Origin: Streptomyces griseus subsp. griseus
GTDB taxonomy: Bacteria > Actinomycetota > Actinomycetes > Streptomycetales > Streptomycetaceae
Direction: 5' to 3'
NCBI RefSeq assembly: GCF_000720255.1
Contig: NZ_JOJE01000019.1
Coordinates: forward strand, 62,001-126,000
DNA length: 64,000 nucleotides
Made by a program: the position numbers and the translations under genes. How positions within the stretch are numbered: position 1 is the first letter of the stretch; the number at the start of each line of letters is the position of its first letter. Shown here piece by piece: positions 23,184 through 30,681 of the stretch. A model generated the notes under the pieces. It ran no database searches. It was not told where the DNA came from and saw nothing but the letters and a program-made list of their open reading frames with translations.

Positions 23184-24890
23184 ATGGGCACCGAGTGGAA
23201 CGCCGTCGACGGTCGCATCCGGACCACCGCGCGGGGGCACACCGTGCTGAACAACCCGCGTCTGAACCGGGGCACCGCCTTCACCCGGCAGGAGCGACAG
23301 GACCTGGACCTGGTGGGCCTGGTGCCGCCGCAGGTGCTGACCCAGGACCAGCAGGCCGCCCGTGCGTACACGCAGTTCTGCTCCCAGCCCAACGACCTGG
23401 CCAAGAACGTCTATCTGACGGCTCTGCGCGACCGCAACGAGGTGCTCTTCTACCGGCTGCTCGGCGACCACCTCGCGGAGATGCTGCCGATCGTCTACAC
23501 CCCCACCGTCGGTACCGCCATCGAGCGCTACAGCTACGAGTACCGCCGCCCGCGCGGGGTGTACCTCTCGGTCGACGCGCCCGAGGACATCGCACCCGCC
23601 CTGCGCGCGTCGGGGCTCGGCGCCGACGACGTCGACCTGATCGTCGCGACCGACGGCGAGGCCATCCTCGGCATCGGCGACTGGGGCGTGGGCGGCATCG
23701 ACATCGCGGTGGGCAAGCTGGCCGTCTACACCGCCGCCGCGGGCGTCGACCCGGCCCGCACCCTCGCGGTGATGCTCGACGTCGGCACCAACCGGCAGGA
23801 ACTGCTGGACGATCCGCTCTACCTGGGCAACCGGCATCCGCGCGTGGACCGGGAGACCTACGACGACTTCGTCGACGCGTACGTCACCGCCGCCACCGAG
23901 CTGTTCCCGGACGCCCTGCTGCACTGGGAGGACTTCGGACCGGCCAACGCCCGCCGCATCCTGGACCGTTACCGCGACAAGGTCTTCACCTTCAACGACG
24001 ACATCCAGGGCACCGGCGCGGTCAACCTGGCCGCCGTGCTCTCCGGCGTGCGCGCCAGCGGGGTCCCGCTGCGCGAGCACCGTGTCGTCGTCTTCGGCGC
24101 GGGTACCGCCGGCATCGGGATCGCCGACCAGCTCCGGGACGCGATGGTCGCCGACGGGCTGACCCGGCAGGAGGCCACCGAGCGGTTCTGGGCCGTCGAC
24201 CGGAACGGTCTGCTCACCGACGACCAGCAGGAACTGCGCGATTTCCAGACGCACTACGCCCGCCGCGCCGGCGACGTCGCCGACTGGCGGCGCGACGACT
24301 CCCTCGGCGGCATCCCGCTGGCGGAGGTCGTCGATCGGGTGCGCCCGACCGTGCTGATCGGCGCCTCGGGACAGGGCGGCGCCTTCTCCGAGGACATCGT
24401 CCGCGCGATGGCCGCGCACACCGACCGCCCGATCGTCCTGCCCCTGTCCAACCCCACCCGGCTGGCCGAGGCCGTCCCCGCCGACCTGCTCGCCTGGACC
24501 GACGGGCGGGCCCTGATCGCCACCGGCAGCCCCTTCGCCCCGGTCGAGTTCGACGGGGTCACCCACCACATCGGGCAGGCCAACAACGCTCTGGTCTTCC
24601 CCGGTCTGGGACTGGGCGCCGTCGTCGCGCGGGCCACGCGTGTCACCGACGGCATGCTCGTCGCCGCGGCCCGCGCCGTCGCCGAGGAGACCGACCCCGC
24701 CGCGCCGGGCGCCGCGGTGCTGCCCCGGATCGACCGGCTGCGCGAGACCTCCACGGCGGTCGCGGTGGCGGTGGCCCGTGCGGCCGCCGAGGACGGCGTC
24801 GCCCGGGAATCCGTCGACGACGACGTGGTCGAGGATCGCGCGCGTGCGGCGATGTGGCAGCCGGAGTACCGGCCGATCGAGGCCGTCTGA
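23184..24890 (+). CDS. maeA: NAD-type malic enzyme (malate oxidoreductase, decarboxylating)
   Basis: Encodes 568 residues, the size of the large NAD-dependent malic enzymes. Motifs seen: VYTPTVGTAIERYSYEYRRPRG split over residues 96-117, GEAILGIGDWGVGG and MLDVGTNRQELLDDPLYLGNRH in the catalytic core, FNDDIQGTGAVNLA, and the dinucleotide fold VVFGAGTAGIGIAD. The reaction is malate to pyruvate plus CO2 with NAD(P)H; the related malolactic enzyme (to lactate) cannot be excluded from sequence. It is followed by an AEC-family carrier gene, a pairing known for malate-uptake/malolactic operons in lactic bacteria. It feeds pyruvate and reducing power from C4 acids. Confidence 0.93.
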   Translation: MGTEWNAVDGRIRTTARGHTVLNNPRLNRGTAFTRQERQDLDLVGLVPPQVLTQDQQAARAYTQFCSQPNDLAKNVYLTALRDRNEVLFYRLLGDHLAEMLPIVYTPTVGTAIERYSYEYRRPRGVYLSVDAPEDIAPALRASGLGADDVDLIVATDGEAILGIGDWGVGGIDIAVGKLAVYTAAAGVDPARTLAVMLDVGTNRQELLDDPLYLGNRHPRVDRETYDDFVDAYVTAATELFPDALLHWEDFGPANARRILDRYRDKVFTFNDDIQGTGAVNLAAVLSGVRASGVPLREHRVVVFGAGTAGIGIADQLRDAMVADGLTRQEATERFWAVDRNGLLTDDQQELRDFQTHYARRAGDVADWRRDDSLGGIPLAEVVDRVRPTVLIGASGQGGAFSEDIVRAMAAHTDRPIVLPLSNPTRLAEAVPADLLAWTDGRALIATGSPFAPVEFDGVTHHIGQANNALVFPGLGLGAVVARATRVTDGMLVAAARAVAEETDPAAPGAAVLPRIDRLRETSTAVAVAVARAAAEDGVARESVDDDVVEDRARAAMWQPEYRPIEAV

Positions 24891-25019
24891 ACGCAGTCCT
24901 CCTCCCCCGCCATCTGATCCGTACGACTCAACGACCGTAGCGCTGCGGCGCTCTGACGGACCGTCCACTGGCCCCCACGGTCGGTCGAGCCACCCCCACT
25001 TCGAAGGATTGACGCAGCC

Positions 25020-26063
25020 ATGTCTTTCGCCGACATCTTCACCGTCGTGGTGCCGGTCTTCCTCATCATCGCGGTCGGATACGGCACCGGCCGCCGTGCG
25101 CTCTTCGACGCCGGCGGAGCGCACACCCTGCGCGAGCTGACCATGCAACTCGCGCTGCCCGCGGCACTTTTGCTGAGTATCTGGCAGACCCCTCGGGACG
25201 TGCTGGTGGACCAGCTGCCACTGGTGGGCCTGCTGGCGTTCGGGTTCCTCGGGGTGTACGCCGTGGTGTTCGGCGTACTGCGCCTCGCCGCGCGGCGCTC
25301 GCTGCGGCGGTCGGCCCTGTTCGCCCTGGCGTGTGTGCAGCCGCAGTACGCCTTCATGGGCACCTCGATTCTCGGTGGGCTGTTCGGCGCCGCGGAGGCG
25401 GCCGTGCCGATCGCGGTCGCGGGCATCCTGGTGAACGTGGTCCTGGACCCGGTCGTGCTGATCCTGCTCGGTCTGCCGGAACGCCGTGCGGCCGCCCCGG
25501 CCTCCGCCGAGGTACGGGCGCCGGCCCTGGCGACCGTCGGCGGTGGCGCGGAGGCGCCCTCCGTGGTCACGGCCGCGACGAACGTGCCCGCGGAGCATCG
25601 GCCGTCCGTGCTGAGCACCGTCGGACACGCGCTGCGCGAGCCGTTCTGCTGGGGTCCCGTCCTGGGCCTGGTGCTGTCCGTCGCCGGGGTGGGCCTGCCG
25701 AAGGTCGCCGACGCCTCGCTGTCCCTGCTGTCCGGGGCCTCCTCGGCCGCGGCCCTGCTCTACGTCGGCGTCTCGGTGGCCCGCATCGGCCGCCCGAGGC
25801 TGACCCCGGGGGTGTGGGCGGTCTCCCTCACCAGCGTCGTCGTCCTGCCCCTGCTCGTCTACGGTGCCGGCCTGGCCGTGGCCTCCGCGGCGGACGCCGC
25901 CCAGGCGGCGCTGATCGTGGCCTTCCCCGTCTCCCCCGTCCCGCTGATGTTCGCCGCCCGCCACGGCGACCCGGACGACGTGGGGACCATCGGCTCCGCC
26001 GTCGTGCTGAGCCTGGCCCTCTCCTTCGTCACCCTCCCGCTGCTCATCGGCCTGGTCGGCTGA
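25020..26063 (+). CDS. AEC-family carrier, probable malate permease
   Basis: Encodes 347 residues with about ten hydrophobic helices in two halves of five, separated by a polar loop at about 155-200, as in the auxin-efflux-carrier (AEC) family that includes MleP malate permeases and plant PIN proteins. The ATG at 25020 has GAAGGA upstream. It starts 129 bases after the malic enzyme gene on the same strand. Substrate malate is inferred from that neighbour, not from the sequence. The last helix (PVSPVPLMFAARHGDP) carries the usual terminal motif region of the family. Confidence 0.85.
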   Translation: MSFADIFTVVVPVFLIIAVGYGTGRRALFDAGGAHTLRELTMQLALPAALLLSIWQTPRDVLVDQLPLVGLLAFGFLGVYAVVFGVLRLAARRSLRRSALFALACVQPQYAFMGTSILGGLFGAAEAAVPIAVAGILVNVVLDPVVLILLGLPERRAAAPASAEVRAPALATVGGGAEAPSVVTAATNVPAEHRPSVLSTVGHALREPFCWGPVLGLVLSVAGVGLPKVADASLSLLSGASSAAALLYVGVSVARIGRPRLTPGVWAVSLTSVVVLPLLVYGAGLAVASAADAAQAALIVAFPVSPVPLMFAARHGDPDDVGTIGSAVVLSLALSFVTLPLLIGLVG

Positions 26064-26218
26064 GCACCCCCGGCGAGGAAGCTCCCACCCCTTGGAAGAC
26101 CCGTGCGCCTGCTGGGACGATCCGCCCCAGCGGGCGCACGGGCATCCCCCTCCCCTCGCCACCGGCAACAGGCGCCCCGGAGGCGAACCGAGCCCTCAAA
26201 GAGAAAGGACGCGGCCGC

Positions 26219-27937
26219 ATGACACCAGCAGACGCGCGACCGGACCGTCCCTCCCGCACGCCCCGCCTGCCCTGGCGGCGCCTCCCGCTCGCCGCGGCGG
26301 CGCGGGGCGCGGTCGCCCTCGCACTGCCGTTGCTCGTGGGGCAGCTCACGGGATGGGTGGTGCCGTCCGTGATCGCGGCGATCGGTGCCCTGTGGGGCGT
26401 GAGCCAGGACGGCTCCGACCCCTACCGGGTGCGGGTACGGCGGCTGGGCTGGACCGGCGTGTCCAGTGCGCTCGGTCTGCTCGCCGGTGAACTCGCCCTG
26501 CGCAGCGGGCAGCCGGTGGCGGTGGCGGGGTGCCTGGTGGCGGCCGCGCTGGTCGCCGGGACGGTCGGTCTGCGCGGGCGGATCGCGTCCGTCGGGGGCA
26601 TGCACCTGCTGCTGGGCGTCACGATCGGCACCGGTATCCCGGTGCCGGGGCCGTGGTGGCTGCCGCCACTCGAACTGCTCGCCGGCGTCGCCCTCGTCCT
26701 CGTGCTGTCCGCTGCCCCGTGGCTGTGGCGCCGGCACCACGTGGAGCGGGCCGCCGTGCTCGCCGTCTACCGGAGCGCCGCCGACGCGCTGGCCACGGCC
26801 GGGTCCGAGGGCGCGGAGGAGGCGCGGCTGCGCATGACGCTCGCCCTCAACCACGCCCACGAGGTGATGGCCGGCCACCTGACCGCACCGGGCCGGCGGC
26901 CACGGCAGCCGGAAGTCCGCGAGCTGGCCCGGGCGTTCCATGTCGCCGTGCGGCTGGGCGAGGCGGTGACGGCGCTGGTGTGGGAGGCCCGTCCGCTGCC
27001 GTCCGAGGTGACCGGCGTACCGCTGCACCTGGCCGAGCGGCTGCTGCCGGAGCGTGGCGCGGCACCCGCCGCTCCCCTGCCGGCCATGCCCGCCCCGGAG
27101 GCCGGCTCGCCGGGCGGGCGGGCGCTGGCCGAGGTGTGGGCGGCTGTCGACGAGGAGCCCGACGGCGACGAGCCGGCCCTGCGGCTGCCCGCGCACTCGT
27201 GGCCCGGGCGGGCTGCCCGGCTGCGCTACACCACACTGCTGACGGCCTGTGTGCTCGCCGCCCACCTGCTCGCCGAGGCGCTGCACGGTCCCCGCGGCTA
27301 CTGGCTGCCGATGACGGTCGCCTTCGTCTACAAGCCCGACTTCGGGCCGGTGTTCACACGGGCCCTGCACCGCTGCGTCGGCACGGTCGTCGGGGTGGCC
27401 GCGATCGGGGCGGTGGCCTGGCTGACCACCGGCACGTACACCGTCATCGCCGTGGTGGCCGTCTTCGGCGCCCTGATGGCGGTCGGCGTGCGCCACCACT
27501 ACGCGCTCGCCACGCTGGGCCTGACCGCGGTCGTCTTCGTCCTGCTCGATCTCCTCGGCGACGACCGGCCCCTGCACGGCACACGCATCCTCGACACGGC
27601 CCTGGCGTCGGTGCTGGTCCTGATCGCGCACTTCGCGGTGTGGCCCGACTCCGCGGCGAGCCGGGCGGAGGCCCAGACGGAGGCCGCCGTGGCCGCCGCC
27701 CGCCGCTACCGCGACCTCGCACCGGAGGCCGGTCCGATCCGGCGGCAGGCGCTGCGCCGTGCCGCGTACCACCAACTCGCCGACGCCCGCCGTACCGTCG
27801 CCCACGCCCGGGGCGAACCGGGCCGCCCCCGCAGGCCGCTGCCCGACTGGGAGGACGCGATCACGGCGGCGGAGCGGCTGTGCGACCTGGTGACGGCCCA
27901 GGCGGTGGCGGGCACGGCGGTGGCCGCTCGGCCGTAG
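26219..27937 (+). CDS. FUSC-family membrane protein (aromatic acid exporter-like)
   Basis: Encodes 572 residues. Hydrophobic helices lie in two blocks (about 20-170 and 325-470), separated by a cytoplasmic domain rich in charged helices. The second block has HGPRGYWLPMTVAFVYKPDFGPVFTRAL, split here over more than one helix, which is the FUSC/AaeB signature region, followed by GTVVGVAAIGAV. Members export aromatic carboxylic acids or similar small anions. AAAGGA lies nine bases before the ATG. It sits 155 bases after the AEC gene and before a LysR gene, so the four genes may answer to the same organic acid signal. Confidence 0.85.
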   Translation: MTPADARPDRPSRTPRLPWRRLPLAAAARGAVALALPLLVGQLTGWVVPSVIAAIGALWGVSQDGSDPYRVRVRRLGWTGVSSALGLLAGELALRSGQPVAVAGCLVAAALVAGTVGLRGRIASVGGMHLLLGVTIGTGIPVPGPWWLPPLELLAGVALVLVLSAAPWLWRRHHVERAAVLAVYRSAADALATAGSEGAEEARLRMTLALNHAHEVMAGHLTAPGRRPRQPEVRELARAFHVAVRLGEAVTALVWEARPLPSEVTGVPLHLAERLLPERGAAPAAPLPAMPAPEAGSPGGRALAEVWAAVDEEPDGDEPALRLPAHSWPGRAARLRYTTLLTACVLAAHLLAEALHGPRGYWLPMTVAFVYKPDFGPVFTRALHRCVGTVVGVAAIGAVAWLTTGTYTVIAVVAVFGALMAVGVRHHYALATLGLTAVVFVLLDLLGDDRPLHGTRILDTALASVLVLIAHFAVWPDSAASRAEAQTEAAVAAARRYRDLAPEAGPIRRQALRRAAYHQLADARRTVAHARGEPGRPRRPLPDWEDAITAAERLCDLVTAQAVAGTAVAARP

Positions 27938-27989
27938 TCCGGGGCAGGGGTCGCGCGGCGTCCGACGGGCGTGGGGGGAGAATGCCCGC

Positions 27990-28892
27990 ATGGATCTCCA
28001 GGTACTGCGCTCCTTCCAGGCCGTGGCCGAGGGAACCACGGTGACCGACGCCGCGGCGGACGCCCGCATCACGCAGCCGGCCCTGTCGCGGGCCCTGAAC
28101 CGGCTGGAGGAGGAGGTCGGCGCGGAGCTCTTCCAGCGTGTCGGGCGCGTGCTGCGGCTCACCCCGGCCGGACGAATCTTCAAGGAGCACGTCGACGCCG
28201 TGCTCGACAGTTACGACCGGGGCCGGCGGGCTGTGGCCGAGGTGGTCGATCCCGACGCGGGCGTGGTGTCGCTGGCGTTTCTGCACACCCTGGGCACCTG
28301 GCTGGTGCCGAGGCTCGTCACGGACTTCCGGCGCAAGCACCCCAAGGCCCGGTTCGAGTTGCACCAGGACGGTGAGATCGGGTTGTCCCGGCATCTCCTC
28401 GACGCCACCGCCGACCTGATCATCACCAGCAGCGAGCCGGACGACCCGCTGATCACCTGGCGGCGGCTGCTGGTGGAGCCGCTGTGGCTGGCCGTCCCGA
28501 CCCGGCACCGGCTGGGCCGGCGTCGCCGGGTGCGCCTGGCCGAGGTGGCCGAGGAGCGGTTCATCCTGCTCAAGCCCGGCTACGGGCTGCGCAGTATCAC
28601 CGAGGCGCTGTGCCACGAGGCAGGATTCACACCGCTCGTCGGCTTCGAGGGCGAGGAGGTGGAGACGCTGCGCGGGCTGGTCGCCGCCGGTCTCGGGGTC
28701 TCCCTGATCCCGTCGTCGCCCGACACCGCGGCGACGGCGGCCTCCGACTTCCCGATCCGCTACCTGGAGATCACCGATGTGCGCGGCGCCCGGGACATCG
28801 GCATCGCCTGGCTGAGCTCCCGCGGTCTGCCGCCGGTCGCCAGGCGCTTCCTCGACCGGGCCCTGGAGTCGGCCGCAGCGCCCGCGCCCTGA
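27990..28892 (+). CDS. LysR-family transcriptional regulator
   Basis: Encodes 300 residues. The N-terminal helix-turn-helix is typical (MDLQVLRSFQAVAEGTT, TQPALSRALNRLEEEVG, LFQRVGR). The effector domain (about 90-295) includes GLSRHLLDATADLIIT and the GLVAAGLGVSLIP segment. LysR genes are usually divergent from their target, but this one is co-directional and 52 bases downstream of the FUSC gene; it may control the malic enzyme/AEC/FUSC group as part of it. It is followed by a strong bidirectional terminator. Confidence 0.9.
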   Translation: MDLQVLRSFQAVAEGTTVTDAAADARITQPALSRALNRLEEEVGAELFQRVGRVLRLTPAGRIFKEHVDAVLDSYDRGRRAVAEVVDPDAGVVSLAFLHTLGTWLVPRLVTDFRRKHPKARFELHQDGEIGLSRHLLDATADLIITSSEPDDPLITWRRLLVEPLWLAVPTRHRLGRRRRVRLAEVAEERFILLKPGYGLRSITEALCHEAGFTPLVGFEGEEVETLRGLVAAGLGVSLIPSSPDTAATAASDFPIRYLEITDVRGARDIGIAWLSSRGLPPVARRFLDRALESAAAPAP

Positions 28893-28896
28893 CACG

Positions 28897-28936
28897 CGGC
28901 GGGCCCCGGACGGCATGAGGTGTCCGGGGCCCGCCG
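28897..28936. terminator. Strong bidirectional hairpin terminator
   Basis: A perfect 15-bp stem (cggcgggccccggac / gtccggggcccgccg) with a 10-base loop lies between the convergent LysR gene and the small exported protein gene. Confidence 0.88.
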
Positions 28937-28949
28937 TCGTGAGGGTGGG

Positions 28950-29240
28950 TCAGCAGGTACGGCCGACGTAGTGGGCCCCCTGGATCTTGGCGGCCGAGCC
29001 CAGCCAGCTGGTGCCGGGGCCCACACAGCGCTCGTAGTCGGATCCCCAGGCGACCTCGACCTTGATGACGATCCGTGAGCCGTCGGACGTGCAGTGGTTG
29101 TAGTAGGCGTCGGAACTGGTTTCGTAGAAGCCGCAGGGGTCGGCCGCGGCGGGGCTCGCGGCGGCCGTCATCGCGACCAGTGAGCCGAGCACGAGGGCGG
29201 CGGAACCGAGGGCGCTGGTCACCGTACGACGTACACGCAA
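28950..29240 (-). CDS. Small exported Cys-rich protein, DUF6355-like
   Basis: Encodes 96 residues: a signal peptide (MRVRRTVTSA, cleavage near Ala-Ala-Ala-Asp, residue 34) and a mature part of about 62 residues with four Cys (PCGFYE, NHCTSD, ERCVGPG and the C-terminal GRTC), likely two disulfides. The pattern of a CGxY near the start, YNHC, CVGPG and a final AHYVGRTC resembles small Streptomyces exported proteins annotated as DUF6355; this is from memory. No biosynthetic genes adjoin it. Function unknown; a secreted protein with surface or antimicrobial activity is possible. Confidence 0.75.
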   Translation of the reverse strand: MRVRRTVTSALGSAALVLGSLVAMTAAASPAAADPCGFYETSSDAYYNHCTSDGSRIVIKVEVAWGSDYERCVGPGTSWLGSAAKIQGAHYVGRTC

Positions 29241-29462
29241 GAGAAGACTCCTTGACCAGGGGTGGGTTGGCGTACTGCCCCAGAATCGCCGGTCCGGCCT
29301 GGGGAGTTGGGCGTTCGGCGGCCTCGTTCACCCGGGGAATCGATTTGCCGCTGCGCCGACCAGTTGATTCGGTGCCGTTTTGTCATACGGGTGCGCAAGG
29401 CCCGTGCCCGGCGGGGAACATGCGGGCGCGGTCGAAGATCACGACGTGTATACGCTATTGCA

Positions 29463-30428
29463 ATGATTGAACACCGAATGATTGATGTGAACGGGATCCG
29501 GCTGCACATCGCGGAGGAGGGCGAAGGACCCCTGGTCGTCCTGCTGCACGGCTTCCCGGAGTCCTGGCACTCCTGGCGTCACCAGTTCGGCCCACTGGCC
29601 GAGGCGGGCTTCCGGGTCGTCGCCCCCGACCAGCGGGGGTACGGGCGCAGCGATCACCCCGAGGACGTGTCGGCGTACAGCATCCTGCACCTCGTCGGCG
29701 ACGTCGTCGGGCTGATCCACGCGCTGGGCGAGGAGCAGGCGTACGTCGTCGGGCACGACTGGGGCGCGCCGGTCGCCTGGCACACCGCACTGCTGCGGCC
29801 GGACCTGGTGCTCGGGGTGGCCGGCCTGAGCGTGCCGCCGCCCTTCCGGGGGACGGAACCTCCGCTGGCGACCATGGACGAGAGGTTCGGCGGCCGTTTC
29901 TACTGGAACTACTTCGACCGGCCGGGCGTGGCCGACGCGGAGTTCGCACAGGACACGCGTACCACCCTGCGGAAGTTCTTCCACTCGGCGTCCGGCGACG
30001 CACCGGACGCCGGCCAGGGCAAGCAGCCGCTGGTCGAGCCGGGCCAGGGCTGGCTCACGACCATGCCGGATCCGGAGGTGCTGCCGGAGTGGTTCACCGA
30101 GGAGGACCTCGACGCCCTCACCGAGAGCTTCTCGGAGGGGTTCACCGGGGCGCTCAACTGGTACCGCAACATCGATCGCAACTGGGAACTCACGGCCCCC
30201 TGGCACGGTGCCGTCGTCAGCCCGCCCGCCCTGTACGTCTACGGCGACCTCGACCTCGTCCCGGCCTTCCCCGGCACACCCGAACTCATCGCCGCCCTGC
30301 CCGGCCTGATGCCGAACCTGCGCCGCAAGCCGATCCGGCTGGAGGGCTGCGGGCACTGGACGCAGCAGGAGCGCCCCGACGAGGTGAACGCGGCCCTTCT
30401 CGACTTCCTCACGGAGCTCAGGGGCTGA
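29463..30428 (+). CDS. Alpha/beta hydrolase, epoxide hydrolase-like
   Basis: Encodes 321 residues. Motifs: HGFPESWHSW (oxyanion HGxP), the nucleophile elbow VVGHDWGAPVAW with Asp in place of Ser, and a catalytic His in LEGCGHWTQQERP. Asp nucleophile plus HGFP plus a lid domain (about 130-240) is the epoxide hydrolase pattern (soluble EH family). It would open epoxides to diols, with substrate unknown. No clear ribosome binding site precedes the ATG at 29463; a TATACGCTAT immediately upstream could be a -10 region, so a leaderless transcript is possible. A second ATG lies at 29478. Confidence 0.88.
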   Translation: MIEHRMIDVNGIRLHIAEEGEGPLVVLLHGFPESWHSWRHQFGPLAEAGFRVVAPDQRGYGRSDHPEDVSAYSILHLVGDVVGLIHALGEEQAYVVGHDWGAPVAWHTALLRPDLVLGVAGLSVPPPFRGTEPPLATMDERFGGRFYWNYFDRPGVADAEFAQDTRTTLRKFFHSASGDAPDAGQGKQPLVEPGQGWLTTMPDPEVLPEWFTEEDLDALTESFSEGFTGALNWYRNIDRNWELTAPWHGAVVSPPALYVYGDLDLVPAFPGTPELIAALPGLMPNLRRKPIRLEGCGHWTQQERPDEVNAALLDFLTELRG

Positions 30429-30464
30429 GCGGGGCGACTGCGGGCCTCGCCCTTGCGTGAATCC

Positions 30465-30488
30465 GGTATGCCCCGATACGGGCATGCC
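30465..30488 (+). terminator. Probable hairpin terminator after epoxide hydrolase gene
   Basis: ggtatgccc / gggcatgcc form a 9-bp stem with one G-U pair and a 6-base loop, 36 bases after the stop codon. It ends about 120 bases before the iron box of the next operon. No U-tract. Confidence 0.4.
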
Positions 30489-30608
30489 CGATCGGGTTCT
30501 CACCCGACTCTTAACACGCCCTCAACTCGGCTGCGCCACAGGCGATCTGACCGTACATCAGGTGTATTCCGCGCCGCTTTCCACTCGGAGCACCTTCATC
30601 ACGGATGG

Positions 30609-30627
30609 TTAGGTTTGCCTACACTAA
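30609..30627 (+). promoter_or_regulatory. Iron box (DmdR1/IdeR-type operator)
   Basis: TTAGGTTTGCCTACACTAA is 19 bases long and matches the actinomycete iron-box consensus (TTAGGTTAGSCTAACCTAA) at most positions. It lies 55 bases before the efeUO start codon. In Streptomyces, DmdR1 bound to Fe(II) represses genes with this box, so the efeUO-efeB operon should be induced under iron limitation. Confidence 0.85.
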
Positions 30628-30681
30628 GCCCGCCTTGGCCGGGGTTCGGCCGTGCGGTGGTGTGTCCGAGAGGAGTTCCCG

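Noticed and set aside
22983..26168. Long open frame of about 1,060 codons on the minus strand
   Set aside because: It is antisense to the malic enzyme and AEC genes, has Arg/Gly/Gln-rich composition without domains, and results from the lack of stops in high-GC DNA.
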